64,000 nucleotides of DNA from Mesorhizobium sp. ES1-4 (GTDB lineage: Bacteria; Pseudomonadota; Alphaproteobacteria; Rhizobiales; Rhizobiaceae): NCBI RefSeq assembly GCF_020164745.1, contig NZ_JAIUGV010000001.1:62001-126000 (forward strand), read 5' to 3'. The notes below the pieces were generated by a model, which worked only from the letters and a program-made list of their open reading frames with translations, was not told where the DNA came from and made no database searches. Positions 1-9,239 of the stretch are shown here, in pieces (position 1 is the first letter of the stretch; each line of letters begins with the position of its first letter). Made by a program: the position numbers and the translations under genes.

Positions 1-747
1 GCGTTCGTTCCAGGAGTGATTGGGATCGAACAGCAAAGTCGCGGTGGCCGTCGGCGATTCCCGCACCGTGACCGAGGTTACCGCCTTGACCTCCGTGTGG
101 TCGGCGGCTGCGTTCACCGGCCGCTTTTCCGGCTCCAGAATGTCGAAGCGCACGGTTGCCTTGTTGGAAAGCAATGCACCGCGCCAGCGTCGCGGGCGGA
201 ACGGGCTGACCGGAGTGAGAGCCAGAAGCGGCGCGTCGAGCGGCAGGATCGGGCCGTGCGCGGAAAGATTGTACGCGGTCGATCCGGCCGGTGTAGCGAT
301 CATGACGCCGTCGCAATTCAATTCCTCGAGCCGTATCTGGTCATCGACGCTGATGCGGATCTTGGCCGTCTGATAGGATTGGCGCCACAGCGCGACTTCG
401 TTGATCGCCAGCGCGGTGACGTGTTCGCCATCCGAGGTGGTTGCCAGCATCTCCAGCGGACGGATCGTTTCGGCGACCGCGGCCGCGATGCGCTCGGTGA
501 GCCCTCCGGACCGGTACTCGTTCATCAGGAAGCCGATGGTGCCACGGTTCATGCCGTAGACTTTCTTTCCCGTACCCATCGTATCGCGCAAGGTCTGCAG
601 CAGGAAGCCGTCGCCGCCCAGGGCCACCACAACCGCGGCCTCCGCGACCGAACACTGACCATAACGCGCCGACAGACTTTCCAGCGCCGCCTTGGCGTCT
701 GCTGTGTCGGACGAGACAAAGGCGATGCTGTTGGCGGCTGTGCTCAT
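1..747 (-). CDS. nadK: NAD kinase (3' end cut by window edge)
   Basis: Cytosolic ATP-NAD kinase, which phosphorylates NAD to NADP. Reading leftward from the ATG at 747 gives 249 codons with no stop before the window edge. The family hallmarks are present: the GGDG ATP-binding motif at residues 44-47, [13 protein letters not shown] around 66-78, and the [16 protein letters not shown] block at about 144-159 that forms the NAD pocket. The frame still reads [10 protein letters not shown] at the edge, which is close to the usual C-terminus of rhizobial NadK (about 257 residues), so only a few residues should be missing. Family known; identity secure. Confidence 0.93.
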   Translation of the reverse strand, partial: MSTAANSIAFVSSDTADAKAALESLSARYGQCSVAEAAVVVALGGDGFLLQTLRDTMGTGKKVYGMNRGTIGFLMNEYRSGGLTERIAAAVAETIRPLEMLATTSDGEHVTALAINEVALWRQSYQTAKIRISVDDQIRLEELNCDGVMIATPAGSTAYNLSAHGPILPLDAPLLALTPVSPFRPRRWRGALLSNKATVRFDILEPEKRPVNAAADHTEVKAVTSVTVRESPTATATLLFDPNHSWNER

Positions 748-1094
748 GGCTTCCCGATCGCGACAGATTGGCGCCGGCAGGTTCTGGCCGCGCCAGCGCC
801 GGGGTAGCATGGGGCGGGCGGGTCTGCAAAGAGAGCCTCTGCCAGTGCACGACGCGACGCGGCAGTGCCGCCGCACGCGCCGGTCGCGGTTGATGTCGTG
901 GCGCGATCGAATGTGATGGTTAAGGCCGGGCTTAAGCCCTCGTAAAGCCGGATCGATCATGTTAGCCGGCATGGGTGGCGTGGGGCACCCGCAGCATCGC
1001 CTTATCCTTCGGGACGCAAAGGACGCTGCGGCACGGTAGATTTGCGTGCGGATCCTGATGCCAGGGGTCACCGCGCCAGCCAGACGAGGCCGAC
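748..1094. other. Intergenic region without a clear gene
   Basis: About 350 bases between nadK and a small membrane-protein ORF. I see no convincing reading frame. It holds a 12-bp palindrome GGGCTTAAGCCC at 928-939, inside a looser inverted repeat TTAAG-N6-CTTAA (920-935). It may contain the nadK promoter, but I cannot assign a -35/-10 pair. Confidence 0.5.
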
Positions 1095-1262
1095 ATGTTG
1101 CCGGTAGCACGCCTGATCATTGTCTTTGTCATGTTGGGAAGTTTCGCGCTTGTCTTCGCCGAACTGGTGCGCCGGTCGGAGGAAATGAGCGCTAGGCCCT
1201 TGCCCACGGCGTCACGCTGCGGTGATGCCGCCGGCATGCCTTGCCCGCAAAGGGCGCTATAG
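1095..1262 (+). CDS. Small putative membrane protein, 55 aa
   Basis: Unrecognised. The ATG at 1095 is preceded by a GAGG ribosome-binding site. The first 22 residues form one hydrophobic segment ([16 protein letters not shown]) followed by [13 protein letters not shown], so a single-pass inner-membrane protein with a short basic or polar tail is likely. No conserved domain is recognisable. The ribosome-binding site and the clean hydrophobic helix argue for a real gene; the short length and tail rich in Cys, Pro and Ala leave doubt. Confidence 0.4.
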   Translation: MLPVARLIIVFVMLGSFALVFAELVRRSEEMSARPLPTASRCGDAAGMPCPQRAL

Positions 1263-1444
1263 CCGCGTCATCCCGGGGCGACCGATCACCGGCTGGTGCA
1301 AGGCAAATTTGATGGTTGCAATTGCGGCATCGATAAAAGCACTGATAGAAAGGCTTCGGGTCCGAAAATCTGACCCCGTTCCCCCGCCTCTGGGAAACGA
1401 GCCGTGCGCCGAGTTGACCGGCCGAATTCTGGAGTGTCAGGCGC

Positions 1445-2416
1445 ATGCCGCGCAACGTGTTGGTTTCCGGGGGATGCGGCTTCATCGGCTCCCATCTTGT
1501 CGATCGCCTGCTGCGGCGCAAGGATCTGGGATCGCTTGTCGTCGTGGACAATCTGTGGACCGGATTGCGCGACAACATTGCCCATGTCGCCGACCCACGC
1601 TTCAGCCTGCGGATTGGCGATGCCGAAAGCTTCACGGCGAGTGGGCATTTCGATGAGATCATCCATCTCGCGTCACCGGCTTCGCCCGTATGGTACATGC
1701 GCGAGCCGGCCCGCACGATCAAAGCCAATATAGGTGGCGCGCTCAATCTTCTGTCGTTGCTGAAGCCCGGCGGCCGCTTCTGCTTCGCCTCGACCTCGGA
1801 AGTCTATGGAGATCCCCTGGTGTCGCCGCAGCCGGAGAGCTACCGGGGATCGGTTGACTGCACCGGGCCACGGGCATCCTACGACGAGAGCAAGCGCTGC
1901 ACCGAAGCGCTGCTGTTCGAACAGCAGCGCGTCAGCGGGCTCGATGTCCGCGTCGTCAGGCTGTTCAACACCTATGGGCCGCGAACGCGCATCGATGACG
2001 GCCGCGCCGTTTCGAATTTTGTCGGCCAGGCCCTGACGACCGGAGTCCTGACCGTTTACGGCGACGGCTCCCAGTCACGCAGCTGGGGTTATGTCGACGA
2101 TATCGTGGAAGGGGTGGAGCGCTTCTTCTGGCGCGACAGCATCTCGCACCGCGGTCCCCTGAACATCGGCAACAATCGCGAGGTCTCGGTTATCGAAACC
2201 GCGAAATTCGTCTGCTCGCTTGTTCCCGGCAGCCGTATCGAACATCACGCGCCTGTCCCGCAGGATCCGACGAACCGGTGCCCAGACCTGACCCTGGCAA
2301 GGCAGGTTCTTCCCGGATGGGAAGCAAAAACCGGCTATCAGGAAGGGATCCGGCGCACTTTCGAATGGTTCGGGCAACGGATTGCTGCCGGCGGCATAGT
2401 AGCGGCAACGGCCTGA
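1445..2416 (+). CDS. NAD-dependent epimerase/dehydratase, UDP-glucuronate decarboxylase-like
   Basis: Extended short-chain dehydrogenase (323 aa) acting on a nucleotide sugar in the cytosol. The N-terminus carries the NAD-binding GGCGFIGSH motif (residues 9-17). The catalytic residues are the TSE at 117-119 (in TSEVYGDP) and the YxxxK pair Y146/K150 (YDESK). VVRLFNTYGPR follows. The TSEVYGDP and RLFNTYGPR signatures are those of UDP-xylose synthase/UDP-glucuronate decarboxylases rather than GalE. The gene faces glf convergently and lies with glycosyltransferases, which suggests sugar-nucleotide supply for a surface glycan. dTDP-glucose dehydratase-like activity is the main alternative. Confidence 0.75.
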   Translation: MPRNVLVSGGCGFIGSHLVDRLLRRKDLGSLVVVDNLWTGLRDNIAHVADPRFSLRIGDAESFTASGHFDEIIHLASPASPVWYMREPARTIKANIGGALNLLSLLKPGGRFCFASTSEVYGDPLVSPQPESYRGSVDCTGPRASYDESKRCTEALLFEQQRVSGLDVRVVRLFNTYGPRTRIDDGRAVSNFVGQALTTGVLTVYGDGSQSRSWGYVDDIVEGVERFFWRDSISHRGPLNIGNNREVSVIETAKFVCSLVPGSRIEHHAPVPQDPTNRCPDLTLARQVLPGWEAKTGYQEGIRRTFEWFGQRIAAGGIVAATA

Positions 2417-2449
2417 AAACCAGAGATTCGCGGCTTCAGGCCCTGTCCG

Positions 2450-3655
2450 TCATGGCGACCGTGAAACGGAATCGACCCGACCGGCGAAATAGGGCTCGAT
2501 CACGGTTTCGAAGGCCTTGAGGGCGGCGCTGATCGCCTGGTGCATGTCGAGATAGCGGTAGGTCCCCAACCGTCCCCCGAGATGCAGGTTTTTCTCGGCT
2601 AGCGCCCGGTCGAGATAACGGCGATAGACCGCCTGATCCTTGCGCGTGTCGATCGGATAATAAGGCTCGTCGGCACGGCCGGCAAAACGGGAATACTCGC
2701 GGCCGATGAGCGTCTTGTCACTCTTGTGCTGGCGCTCCGGGTTGAAATGGCGGAATTCGACCACGCGGGTGTAGGGCACGGCTTCGTCTGCGTAATTCAT
2801 GATCGCCGTGCCCTGATGGTCCGGCGTATTCATGACCTCCAGGTCGATATCGATGGTTCTCCAGCCGAGTTCGCCCTCGCTATAATCGAAATAGCGGTCG
2901 ATCGGGCCGGTGTAGACGACCGGCAGATCTTTGCGCAACTGGGGCTTGATATCGAAGAAGTCGACGCCAAGCCGCGTTTCGATAAGCTCCCGCGCAAGCA
3001 TCTTTTCGAAGATCGCGGTATAGCCATCCGCCGGCTGGCCCTGGAAGCGGTCGTTGAAGTAGCCGTCCTCGAACGTGTAGCGGACCGGCAGACGCGTGAT
3101 GATCTGCGCCGGCAGCTCGCGCGGGTCCGTCTGCCATTGCTTTGCGGTATAGCCCTTGATGAAGGCCTCGTAGAGGGGTCTGCCGACGAGGGAGATCGCC
3201 TTCTCCTCGAGATTGGCCGGGTGGCGATCGCCCAGTTCCGTCGCCTGCTCGGCGATCATGCCGCGCGCCTCGCCGGGGCTCAGCCTTTTGCCGAAGAACT
3301 GGCAGATCGTGGCAAGGTTGATCGGCAGCGGATAGACCTTGTCGCGATAGGTCGAGAAGGCGCGATGGCGATAGGCCGTGAAACCGGTGAAGGCACGCAG
3401 ATAGTTCCAGACCTCATCGTTGGATGTATGGAACAGATGCGGTCCGTAGCGGTGAATCTCGACGCCGGTGACAGGATCTTGTTCGGTGTAGGCATTGCCG
3501 CCAATATGCCGGCGCCGGTCGATCACCAGCACGCGCCGGCCAAGCTGCGTGGCGATGCGCTCGGCGAGCGTCGCACCGTAAAAGCCCGCGCCGACGATGA
3601 GGATGTCAGCTTCGGCGAGCAGGTCCTCGTCCATTCCTGGGTCTGCCGTCCTCAT
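2450..3655 (-). CDS. glf: UDP-galactopyranose mutase
   Basis: FAD flavoprotein that interconverts UDP-galactopyranose and UDP-galactofuranose, the donor for galactofuranose in surface polysaccharides. It shows an N-terminal dinucleotide-binding GAGFYGATLAE motif, then IGGNAYTE, YGPHLFHTSN, the GYTAKQW stretch and NYADEAVPYTR, all typical of bacterial Glf. I start at the ATG at 3655 because it overlaps the stop of the upstream gene as ATGA, which suggests translational coupling; an alternative ATG lies at 3634. The 401-residue length is close to the family norm. It probably forms one operon with the preceding DUF707-like gene. Confidence 0.9.
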   Translation of the reverse strand: MRTADPGMDEDLLAEADILIVGAGFYGATLAERIATQLGRRVLVIDRRRHIGGNAYTEQDPVTGVEIHRYGPHLFHTSNDEVWNYLRAFTGFTAYRHRAFSTYRDKVYPLPINLATICQFFGKRLSPGEARGMIAEQATELGDRHPANLEEKAISLVGRPLYEAFIKGYTAKQWQTDPRELPAQIITRLPVRYTFEDGYFNDRFQGQPADGYTAIFEKMLARELIETRLGVDFFDIKPQLRKDLPVVYTGPIDRYFDYSEGELGWRTIDIDLEVMNTPDHQGTAIMNYADEAVPYTRVVEFRHFNPERQHKSDKTLIGREYSRFAGRADEPYYPIDTRKDQAVYRRYLDRALAEKNLHLGGRLGTYRYLDMHQAISAALKAFETVIEPYFAGRVDSVSRSP

Positions 3656-4554
3656 GATTCGAGCACGATCTGTGAAATCTCCAACGGCTTGGACCATTGC
3701 CGGCGCAGAAGGCGCCACAACAGTTTCTTCAGCCGGAACGCCTGGCGAAAGTCTCCTCGATCGGCAAGATAGTCGGCGACCATGCGCAGGCCGATCATGA
3801 GACGCGACCGCCAGCGCCGGCCCTTGCGGTCGACGGCTCCGTAGGACAAGGGAAAGAACTCGCTGAAACCATATTGCAACGCCAGTTGGCGGTATTCCGC
3901 ATCGGCCGTCCGACCGGACTTGAGCATTGCAGTCGCCAGATGAATTCCCACCGGCCGCGTATGACGAACAGGCAAGGCGTCAAAAACAGCTGATCTTCCA
4001 AGATTCTGCGCGGCAAGCCTCGTCCATAGGAAGTCGAGGCCAAAGCCGCTCATGGATTTTTTGAACAGGGGCAGCATCTTGGCTGCGACGTCCGCTCGCA
4101 TGCAGGGAGCCATGATCTCGATCTTGTCGACCAGGCGAAATTCGAAGCTCTTGCAGCGAAGAAATGGCAGGTGGGAAAAATAGCTGTCCAGCGTCAGGGC
4201 GGGCTGGGCAATGTGGAGGTCGAGCCGGCGCATCTTGACGAACATCGCCTCGATGGTTGCGCGGTCTGCTTCCAGGTCATCGTCGGGGAACCAGATATAC
4301 TGGTAGCGATCAAGCAGGTCCGGCCGCTGGTCGAGCAGAGCATGGATGCCATCCCATTTGCCGCCTTTGTAGTCGACTCTGTTTTCATACGGCTGCAGAA
4401 ATGACGACGGGTCGGTTCCGTAGTAGCTGACGATCAGGTCGAATTCGCATTCGGACACGTCCGCTCCCCATCCGCGATGGAGAGAATTGTCTCCAGCCCT
4501 GACGATGACGAGATTTCGGCGGGTACTCGTCGAGGACTTGGTTTCGGTGTCCAT
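3652..4554 (-). CDS. Putative glycosyltransferase, DUF707-like
   Basis: A 300-residue soluble protein with no signal peptide. WFPDDDLEAD (D91-D93) resembles the metal-binding DXD of GT-A glycosyltransferases, preceded by YKGGKWDGIHALL. The C-terminal third is basic (KGRRWRSRLMIGLR, RLKKLLWRLLRRQW) and may contact the membrane surface. It is translationally coupled to glf, so a role in placing galactofuranose or a neighbouring sugar on a glycan is a reasonable inference. The DUF707 assignment is from pattern memory and moderate; donor and acceptor cannot be read from the sequence. Confidence 0.6.
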   Translation of the reverse strand: MDTETKSSTSTRRNLVIVRAGDNSLHRGWGADVSECEFDLIVSYYGTDPSSFLQPYENRVDYKGGKWDGIHALLDQRPDLLDRYQYIWFPDDDLEADRATIEAMFVKMRRLDLHIAQPALTLDSYFSHLPFLRCKSFEFRLVDKIEIMAPCMRADVAAKMLPLFKKSMSGFGLDFLWTRLAAQNLGRSAVFDALPVRHTRPVGIHLATAMLKSGRTADAEYRQLALQYGFSEFFPLSYGAVDRKGRRWRSRLMIGLRMVADYLADRGDFRQAFRLKKLLWRLLRRQWSKPLEISQIVLES

Positions 4555-4733
4555 TCATGGGTCCAGTTCTGTCGTGGCGAGCCCCCTATACCAAACCCGA
4601 ATGAAAGCGAAGAGCCAGACATCCGACGAATTGATGGTTCACACTTGATACTCCCGCACTTGTGCTTGCCAATCTAGATTCGCCGCCCGATCGATTCTAG
4701 GCTCGGCACGGAACCATTGCAGGCGGGACTCTC

Positions 4734-5666
4734 ATGAAGCTGATTGTTGTGACCCCGGCCGGCCGCGAGAAATATCTTCGCCTGCTCAGCCATCATGTCC
4801 TGAAAAGCCCAGAGGTGCATGAATGGCACCTGTGGGACAATTGCCGCAACGAAGCCGACCGCGCCTATCTCCAGCGATTGGCGGCCAGCGATCATCGCTG
4901 CCAGATCAAGGCGCTTCCGGGCGCCGACGGCAGCATCGGTGTCATCGGCGGGTTTTTCCGCTTCTGTGACGACGCCGACGCTCTCTATCTGCGTCTCGAC
5001 GACGACGTGGTTTTTCTGGAGGAAGGCTTCCTTCCCAGATTCAAGGCGCGGGCGATGGCGGAAAAGGGTTCGGCCCTCTGGTATGCGCCGCTCATCATCA
5101 ACAATGCGGTCTGCAACACCTTGATCAAGAATTTTTCCAGGGTGCTGATCGACGGGCCACTCACCTGTCAGGCGATGTGTCCATATTCCTGGGCGCACGC
5201 AAGCTTTCCAGCGGCGCTTCATCCGGTCTTCATCGAGGCTGTCCGGACGAACCGGCTGGGTGATTTCCGCGTTCCCGACCGGGAGGTCAGGCTGGGGCGT
5301 TTCTCGATCAACGCGATCGGTTTTTTCGGATCGGAAGTGCTGGACCTCGGTGAACTGTTCTATCCGCCGGGAAGCGACGAGGAGGAATGGCTGTCAGTGA
5401 CCTTGCCGGCGAAGCTCGATCGTCCAGGCAAGGTTTTCGGCGATCTGGTCGCCGCGCATTTCAGCTTTTACACACAGGAGCAGCGCCTGCTGCAAACCGC
5501 CATCCTTGACGATTATTACGCGCTCGCCGGCCTGCCTGCTCCTGTCTACGAGAAGCCGGTTGTCAAAGCGCGATTGAAGGACCGACTGAGGCCGTGGCGG
5601 AAGAAGCGGAAGGATCACGCGCCTGAATATAGGGTTTCCCTTCCTGCCGATAGGAATGGCGACTGA
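4734..5666 (+). CDS. Putative GT-A type glycosyltransferase
   Basis: A 310-residue protein with a hydrophobic N-terminal beta strand (MKLIVVTPAGREKYL) and a YLRLDDDVVFLEEGF stretch in which D89-D91 form a DXD-like metal and nucleotide-sugar site. The C-terminus is strongly basic (KARLKDRLRPWRKKRKDH). It is transcribed divergently from the DUF707/glf operon, with a 179-base gap between the two starts. The context supports a role in the same surface-glycan pathway. I do not recognise a named family; the glycosyltransferase call rests on the DXD motif and the neighbours. Confidence 0.55.
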   Translation: MKLIVVTPAGREKYLRLLSHHVLKSPEVHEWHLWDNCRNEADRAYLQRLAASDHRCQIKALPGADGSIGVIGGFFRFCDDADALYLRLDDDVVFLEEGFLPRFKARAMAEKGSALWYAPLIINNAVCNTLIKNFSRVLIDGPLTCQAMCPYSWAHASFPAALHPVFIEAVRTNRLGDFRVPDREVRLGRFSINAIGFFGSEVLDLGELFYPPGSDEEEWLSVTLPAKLDRPGKVFGDLVAAHFSFYTQEQRLLQTAILDDYYALAGLPAPVYEKPVVKARLKDRLRPWRKKRKDHAPEYRVSLPADRNGD

Positions 5667-5950
5667 AGGCTGGAGCTTTCCTTTGCTTTCCACCCAGGTC
5701 GAATGTCAGGCAATTGCCGGGCAACACCAGTGCTGTCGAAAAGATATTGACTGTATAGTTAGTTATAATCTAGCTTCGAAAGCGAACACCGAGTTGGTCA
5801 GCTGGCGTCAGCCGGTGAATGGCCGCGAAGAGGGGAATTTTCCTGAACGCCGTTCGGCCCGTTGCAGGGGCGGAAGGCTCAGGCTTGTTCATCAGCAGGA
5901 ATGGACCTGAGGCGGCGACGCCGCCGGTCCCAACAATGGGAGCAACTCGC

Positions 5951-6985
5951 ATGAACTGGAAACTGACCGCCGCGGCCGTCGGGCTGTCGATGTTCGCAGC
6001 AACGGGCGTTGCCCGCGCCGACGGCGAACTCAACATCTACAACTGGGGCAACTACACCAGTCCGGACCTCATCAAGAAGTTCGAGGAGACCTACAAGATC
6101 AAGGTCACCGTGACCGACTACGACTCCAACGACACCGCCTTGGCCAAGGTTCGCCAGGGCGCTTCCGGCTATGACATCGTCGTGCCTTCCGCCAGCGTGG
6201 TGCCGATCTGGATCAGCGAGGGCCTGCTGCTTGAAACCGACCCCAACACGATGGAGAATTTCAAGAATGTCGATCCCAGATGGGTCGACGTGCCCTTCGA
6301 TCCGGGCCGTAAATACACCGTTCCCTGGCAGTGGGGCACGACAGGCATTTCGGTGAACAAGTCGGTCTATTCAGGCGACCCGAACACGTCTGCGCTCTTC
6401 CTCGACCCGCCGGCCGAGCTTGTCGGCAAGATCAATGTCGTACCCGAAATGGGGGACATCATGTTTCTCGCCATTGCCTATGAAGGCGGCCAGTACTGCA
6501 CCAACGATATGCAGGTGCTGAAGAAAGTGCATGACAAGCTGGTCGAGGCGAAGGCGAAATGGCTTTCGCTCGACTACGCGGCCGTCGATGGCCTGGGCAG
6601 GGGTGACATCGCCGCCGGCGTCAATTGGAACGGCATATCGCTGCGCGAGCGCCTGCAGAACGACAAGATCGTCTACGGTTACCCAAAGGAAGGTTTTCCG
6701 ATCTGGATGGACAATGTCGCCGTCCTCAAGGACGCCAGGAACGTCGAGAACGCCAAGCTTTTCCAGAATTTCATCATGGACCCGAAGAACGCAGCGATGA
6801 TCTCGGCTTTCGCCCGCTACTCGAACGGGATCAAGGGCTCGGAAGCCTTCATGCCCGAGGACATGAAGAACGCGCCGGAGGTGAACATCCCGGCCGAATT
6901 CGCCGCCAAGGGCCAGTTCATGCCGGCCTGCCCGGCGGATGTGCAGGCGCTTTACACGAAGATCTGGACCGACCTCCAGAAGTAG
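5951..6985 (+). CDS. Periplasmic binding protein, PotD/PotF-like ABC transporter
   Basis: Extracellular solute-binding protein of the spermidine/putrescine type. Residues 1-23 are a classic Sec signal ending ATGVARA, followed by [23 protein letters not shown], the characteristic start of mature PotD/PotF proteins. The ATG at 5951 has a GGGAGCAA ribosome-binding site; the frame is open further upstream but without a signal peptide in the right place. It leads a plus-strand cluster with an amidase and a TetR regulator, but no permease or ATPase follows. It may borrow the membrane components of the minus-strand operon at 10.0-12.7 kb. The true ligand is unknown. Confidence 0.85.
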   Translation: MNWKLTAAAVGLSMFAATGVARADGELNIYNWGNYTSPDLIKKFEETYKIKVTVTDYDSNDTALAKVRQGASGYDIVVPSASVVPIWISEGLLLETDPNTMENFKNVDPRWVDVPFDPGRKYTVPWQWGTTGISVNKSVYSGDPNTSALFLDPPAELVGKINVVPEMGDIMFLAIAYEGGQYCTNDMQVLKKVHDKLVEAKAKWLSLDYAAVDGLGRGDIAAGVNWNGISLRERLQNDKIVYGYPKEGFPIWMDNVAVLKDARNVENAKLFQNFIMDPKNAAMISAFARYSNGIKGSEAFMPEDMKNAPEVNIPAEFAAKGQFMPACPADVQALYTKIWTDLQK

Positions 6986-7082
6986 CGCCACCAGCCGGAC
7001 CCGACAAAAAGCACCGGGCCGCCACGCGCGGTCCGGTCACCCTTCATGCCAAGTGCGATCACGTGATCGCTGGAGATTTTCG

Positions 7083-8510
7083 ATGTCCGATCTCGACCTC
7101 TGCTACATGCCCGCCAGCGAGGCGCTACGGCTGTTCAAGGCGAAGAAACTCTCGCCCGTCGAACTGATGCAGGCCACCATCCGTCGCGCCGAAGCCACGA
7201 AGTCGGCGGTCAACTGCTTCACCTTCACGCATTTCGACGAGGCGATGAAGCTGGCCGCCAAGGCAGAGGCGAAATACGCCAAGGGCGCCAGGACCGGCGC
7301 GCTCGAAGGGCTCCCGATCGGCATCAAGGACGAGAGCTACATCAAGGGCAAGCCGACGTCGCATGGCTCGCTGCTGTCCGGGGATGCCCTGGGCGGCCAC
7401 ACCTCGACGATGAACGAGCGCATCATCAAGGCCGGTGGCATCGTCCACGCCCGCACCGCGACGCCGGAATTCAGCTGCGCCGGCTACACCTGGTCGAAAC
7501 GATGGGGCGTGACGCGCAATCCCTGGAACCGCGACTTCACGCCGGGTGGGTCGTCGGGAGGTTCGGCGGCAACCCTGGCATCCGGCACATCGTCGATCGC
7601 CACCGGCTCGGACATTGCCGGATCGATCCGTATTCCGGCGTCGGCCTGCGGCCTCGTCGGCTACAAGCCGCCTTATGGGCGCAACCCCGACGAGCCGCCC
7701 TTCAACCTCGACTTCTACTGCCACACCGGACCGCTGGCGCGGAACGTCAGGGATGCAATCCTGCTGCAGAATGTCATGGCGGGCCCGAGCCCGCTCGACG
7801 TCGCCACGCTTCGCCCCAAGCTGCGCCTGCCGCTTGATTACAAGCCGATCAAGGGCTGGAAGATCGCGTTCTCGATGGATCTGGGCTCTTTCGAGGTCGA
7901 TGCCGACGTCCGCGGCAACATGCTTGCCGCCTGCGATGTGTTCCGCTCACTGGGGGCGACGGTCGAGGAAGTCGATCTTGGTTGGGACGACGGCGTGCTC
8001 AAGGCCGGAATGGCCTATCTGGAGCATCTTTTCGGCGCCTCACTGTCGCAATTGCTTGCCGAGCACAGCGGCGACATGACCAGCTATGCCAGGCGATTTG
8101 CCGAGGATGGGCAAAAGTCCAAGGCCACCGACTTCGTAGCGACATTGGATGTGGCCGCAAGGATGTACCAGACGCTGGGTCCGCTGCTGGAGACCTACAA
8201 TGTGCTGATCTGCCCGACGAATGCGCTTCCCGCAGTGCCAGCGGAGTTCGACCAGACCACGGGAACCGTCGAGATCAACGGCAAAGAGGTGAACCCCTCG
8301 CTGGGCTGGGTGATGACGACGCCATTCAATATGGTGAGCCGCTGTCCAGCGCTTTCCATGCCATCGGGCCGGGCGGCGAGCGGTGTGCCGACCGGCTTCC
8401 AGATCGTCGGCCGCACCTATAGCGATGCCGATGTCTTCCGGGCCGCGATGGCCTATGAAACGGCGCAGGGGCAATGGTACATAGACGCCCGGACGCGCCC
8501 ATCGCTTTGA
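7083..8510 (+). CDS. Amidase signature family hydrolase
   Basis: A 475-residue amidase-signature enzyme, which hydrolyses a carboxamide to acid and ammonia or amine. The Ser-cisSer-Lys triad is visible: K82 in GIKDES, the GGSSGGS motif with the cis-serine near S158, and the nucleophile near S181 in GSDIAGSIRIPAS. It has no signal peptide, so it acts in the cytosol. It starts at the ATG at 7083, 97 bases after the binding-protein gene and just before a TetR gene. The likely scheme is uptake of an amide followed by hydrolysis. Substrate specificity cannot be predicted from this family. Confidence 0.87.
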   Translation: MSDLDLCYMPASEALRLFKAKKLSPVELMQATIRRAEATKSAVNCFTFTHFDEAMKLAAKAEAKYAKGARTGALEGLPIGIKDESYIKGKPTSHGSLLSGDALGGHTSTMNERIIKAGGIVHARTATPEFSCAGYTWSKRWGVTRNPWNRDFTPGGSSGGSAATLASGTSSIATGSDIAGSIRIPASACGLVGYKPPYGRNPDEPPFNLDFYCHTGPLARNVRDAILLQNVMAGPSPLDVATLRPKLRLPLDYKPIKGWKIAFSMDLGSFEVDADVRGNMLAACDVFRSLGATVEEVDLGWDDGVLKAGMAYLEHLFGASLSQLLAEHSGDMTSYARRFAEDGQKSKATDFVATLDVAARMYQTLGPLLETYNVLICPTNALPAVPAEFDQTTGTVEINGKEVNPSLGWVMTTPFNMVSRCPALSMPSGRAASGVPTGFQIVGRTYSDADVFRAAMAYETAQGQWYIDARTRPSL

Positions 8511-8530
8511 CAGGCGGTGCAGGGGAGTGG

Positions 8531-9232
8531 ATGAAGATGGTGCAACGCAAGGCCACGGCAAAACGCGGGGCTGAGCCGGCCAAGGGCAGGGCTTCGGCCA
8601 ATGACGCCGCGCCCAGGGACCGGCGCCGGGAACGCGGCGAAGCCAGTGTGCAGCGCATCATCGACGCCACCATCGAGCTCATCGCGGAGGAGGGGCTGGC
8701 GAGCGTCACCATGCAGCGTATCGCCGAGCATGTCGGCTCGTCCAACGCCCTGGTGGTTTTCCATTTTCGCAGCAAGGAGAACCTGTTCCGGGCCGTCCTG
8801 CGGTATCTCAGCGACCAATATGACCAGTTGTGGGTGACACTGGTGCGGGCGCCCGGGCAGTCTCCGGTGGAGAGGCTGTTGGGCGCGGTCGCCTGTGCGC
8901 AGAGCTTCGCCAGGCGGCATCCGAAATGGGTGTCCGTCTTTGTCGCTTTCTCCAGCGATCGCAAGAGCATGCAGATCTACAATGAAATCGGCCTGCCCAG
9001 CGATCTGGCCTACACCGCCGAAGCGCGCGAATTGCTGGTCGAGATTTCGCGCAGCGGCGGTTATGTCGGCGTCGACATAGACACGCTGTCGGAGAGCCTG
9101 AATTACCTTGTTCACGGCGCGTGGTACTGGGATCACCTCAATCCGACCGGCCGTGACACCGACGTGCTGCGAAAGACCATGCTGCTCCTGCTGCACCAGG
9201 CCTTCCCACGGCATTTCGACTTGATGGGCTAG
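8531..9232 (+). CDS. TetR/AcrR family regulator
   Basis: A DNA-binding repressor of 233 residues. A basic N-terminal extension (KMVQRKATAKRG) precedes the TetR helix-turn-helix (QRIIDATIELIAEEGLASVT, then MQRIAEHVGSSNALVVFHF, about residues 38-80). The C-terminal ligand domain resembles BetI-type regulators. The start at 8531 has an AGGGGAG ribosome-binding site and lies 20 bases after the amidase stop, so it is probably co-transcribed with it and may regulate the binding protein/amidase operon. The target site is not proven; an imperfect palindrome ACTGTATAGT (5750-5759) upstream of the operon is one candidate. Confidence 0.85.
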   Translation: MKMVQRKATAKRGAEPAKGRASANDAAPRDRRRERGEASVQRIIDATIELIAEEGLASVTMQRIAEHVGSSNALVVFHFRSKENLFRAVLRYLSDQYDQLWVTLVRAPGQSPVERLLGAVACAQSFARRHPKWVSVFVAFSSDRKSMQIYNEIGLPSDLAYTAEARELLVEISRSGGYVGVDIDTLSESLNYLVHGAWYWDHLNPTGRDTDVLRKTMLLLLHQAFPRHFDLMG

Positions 9233-9239
9233 CCGCGTC

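Noticed and set aside
920..935. Pair of TTAA boxes resembling a CtrA site
   Set aside because: Separation is 8 bases instead of the 7 of the CtrA consensus, and the flanking bases do not fit.
5747..5769. TTGACT and TATAAT upstream of the first binding-protein gene
   Set aside because: Spacing is only 11 bases, too short for a sigma-70-type promoter; at most the TATAAT may serve with another -35.
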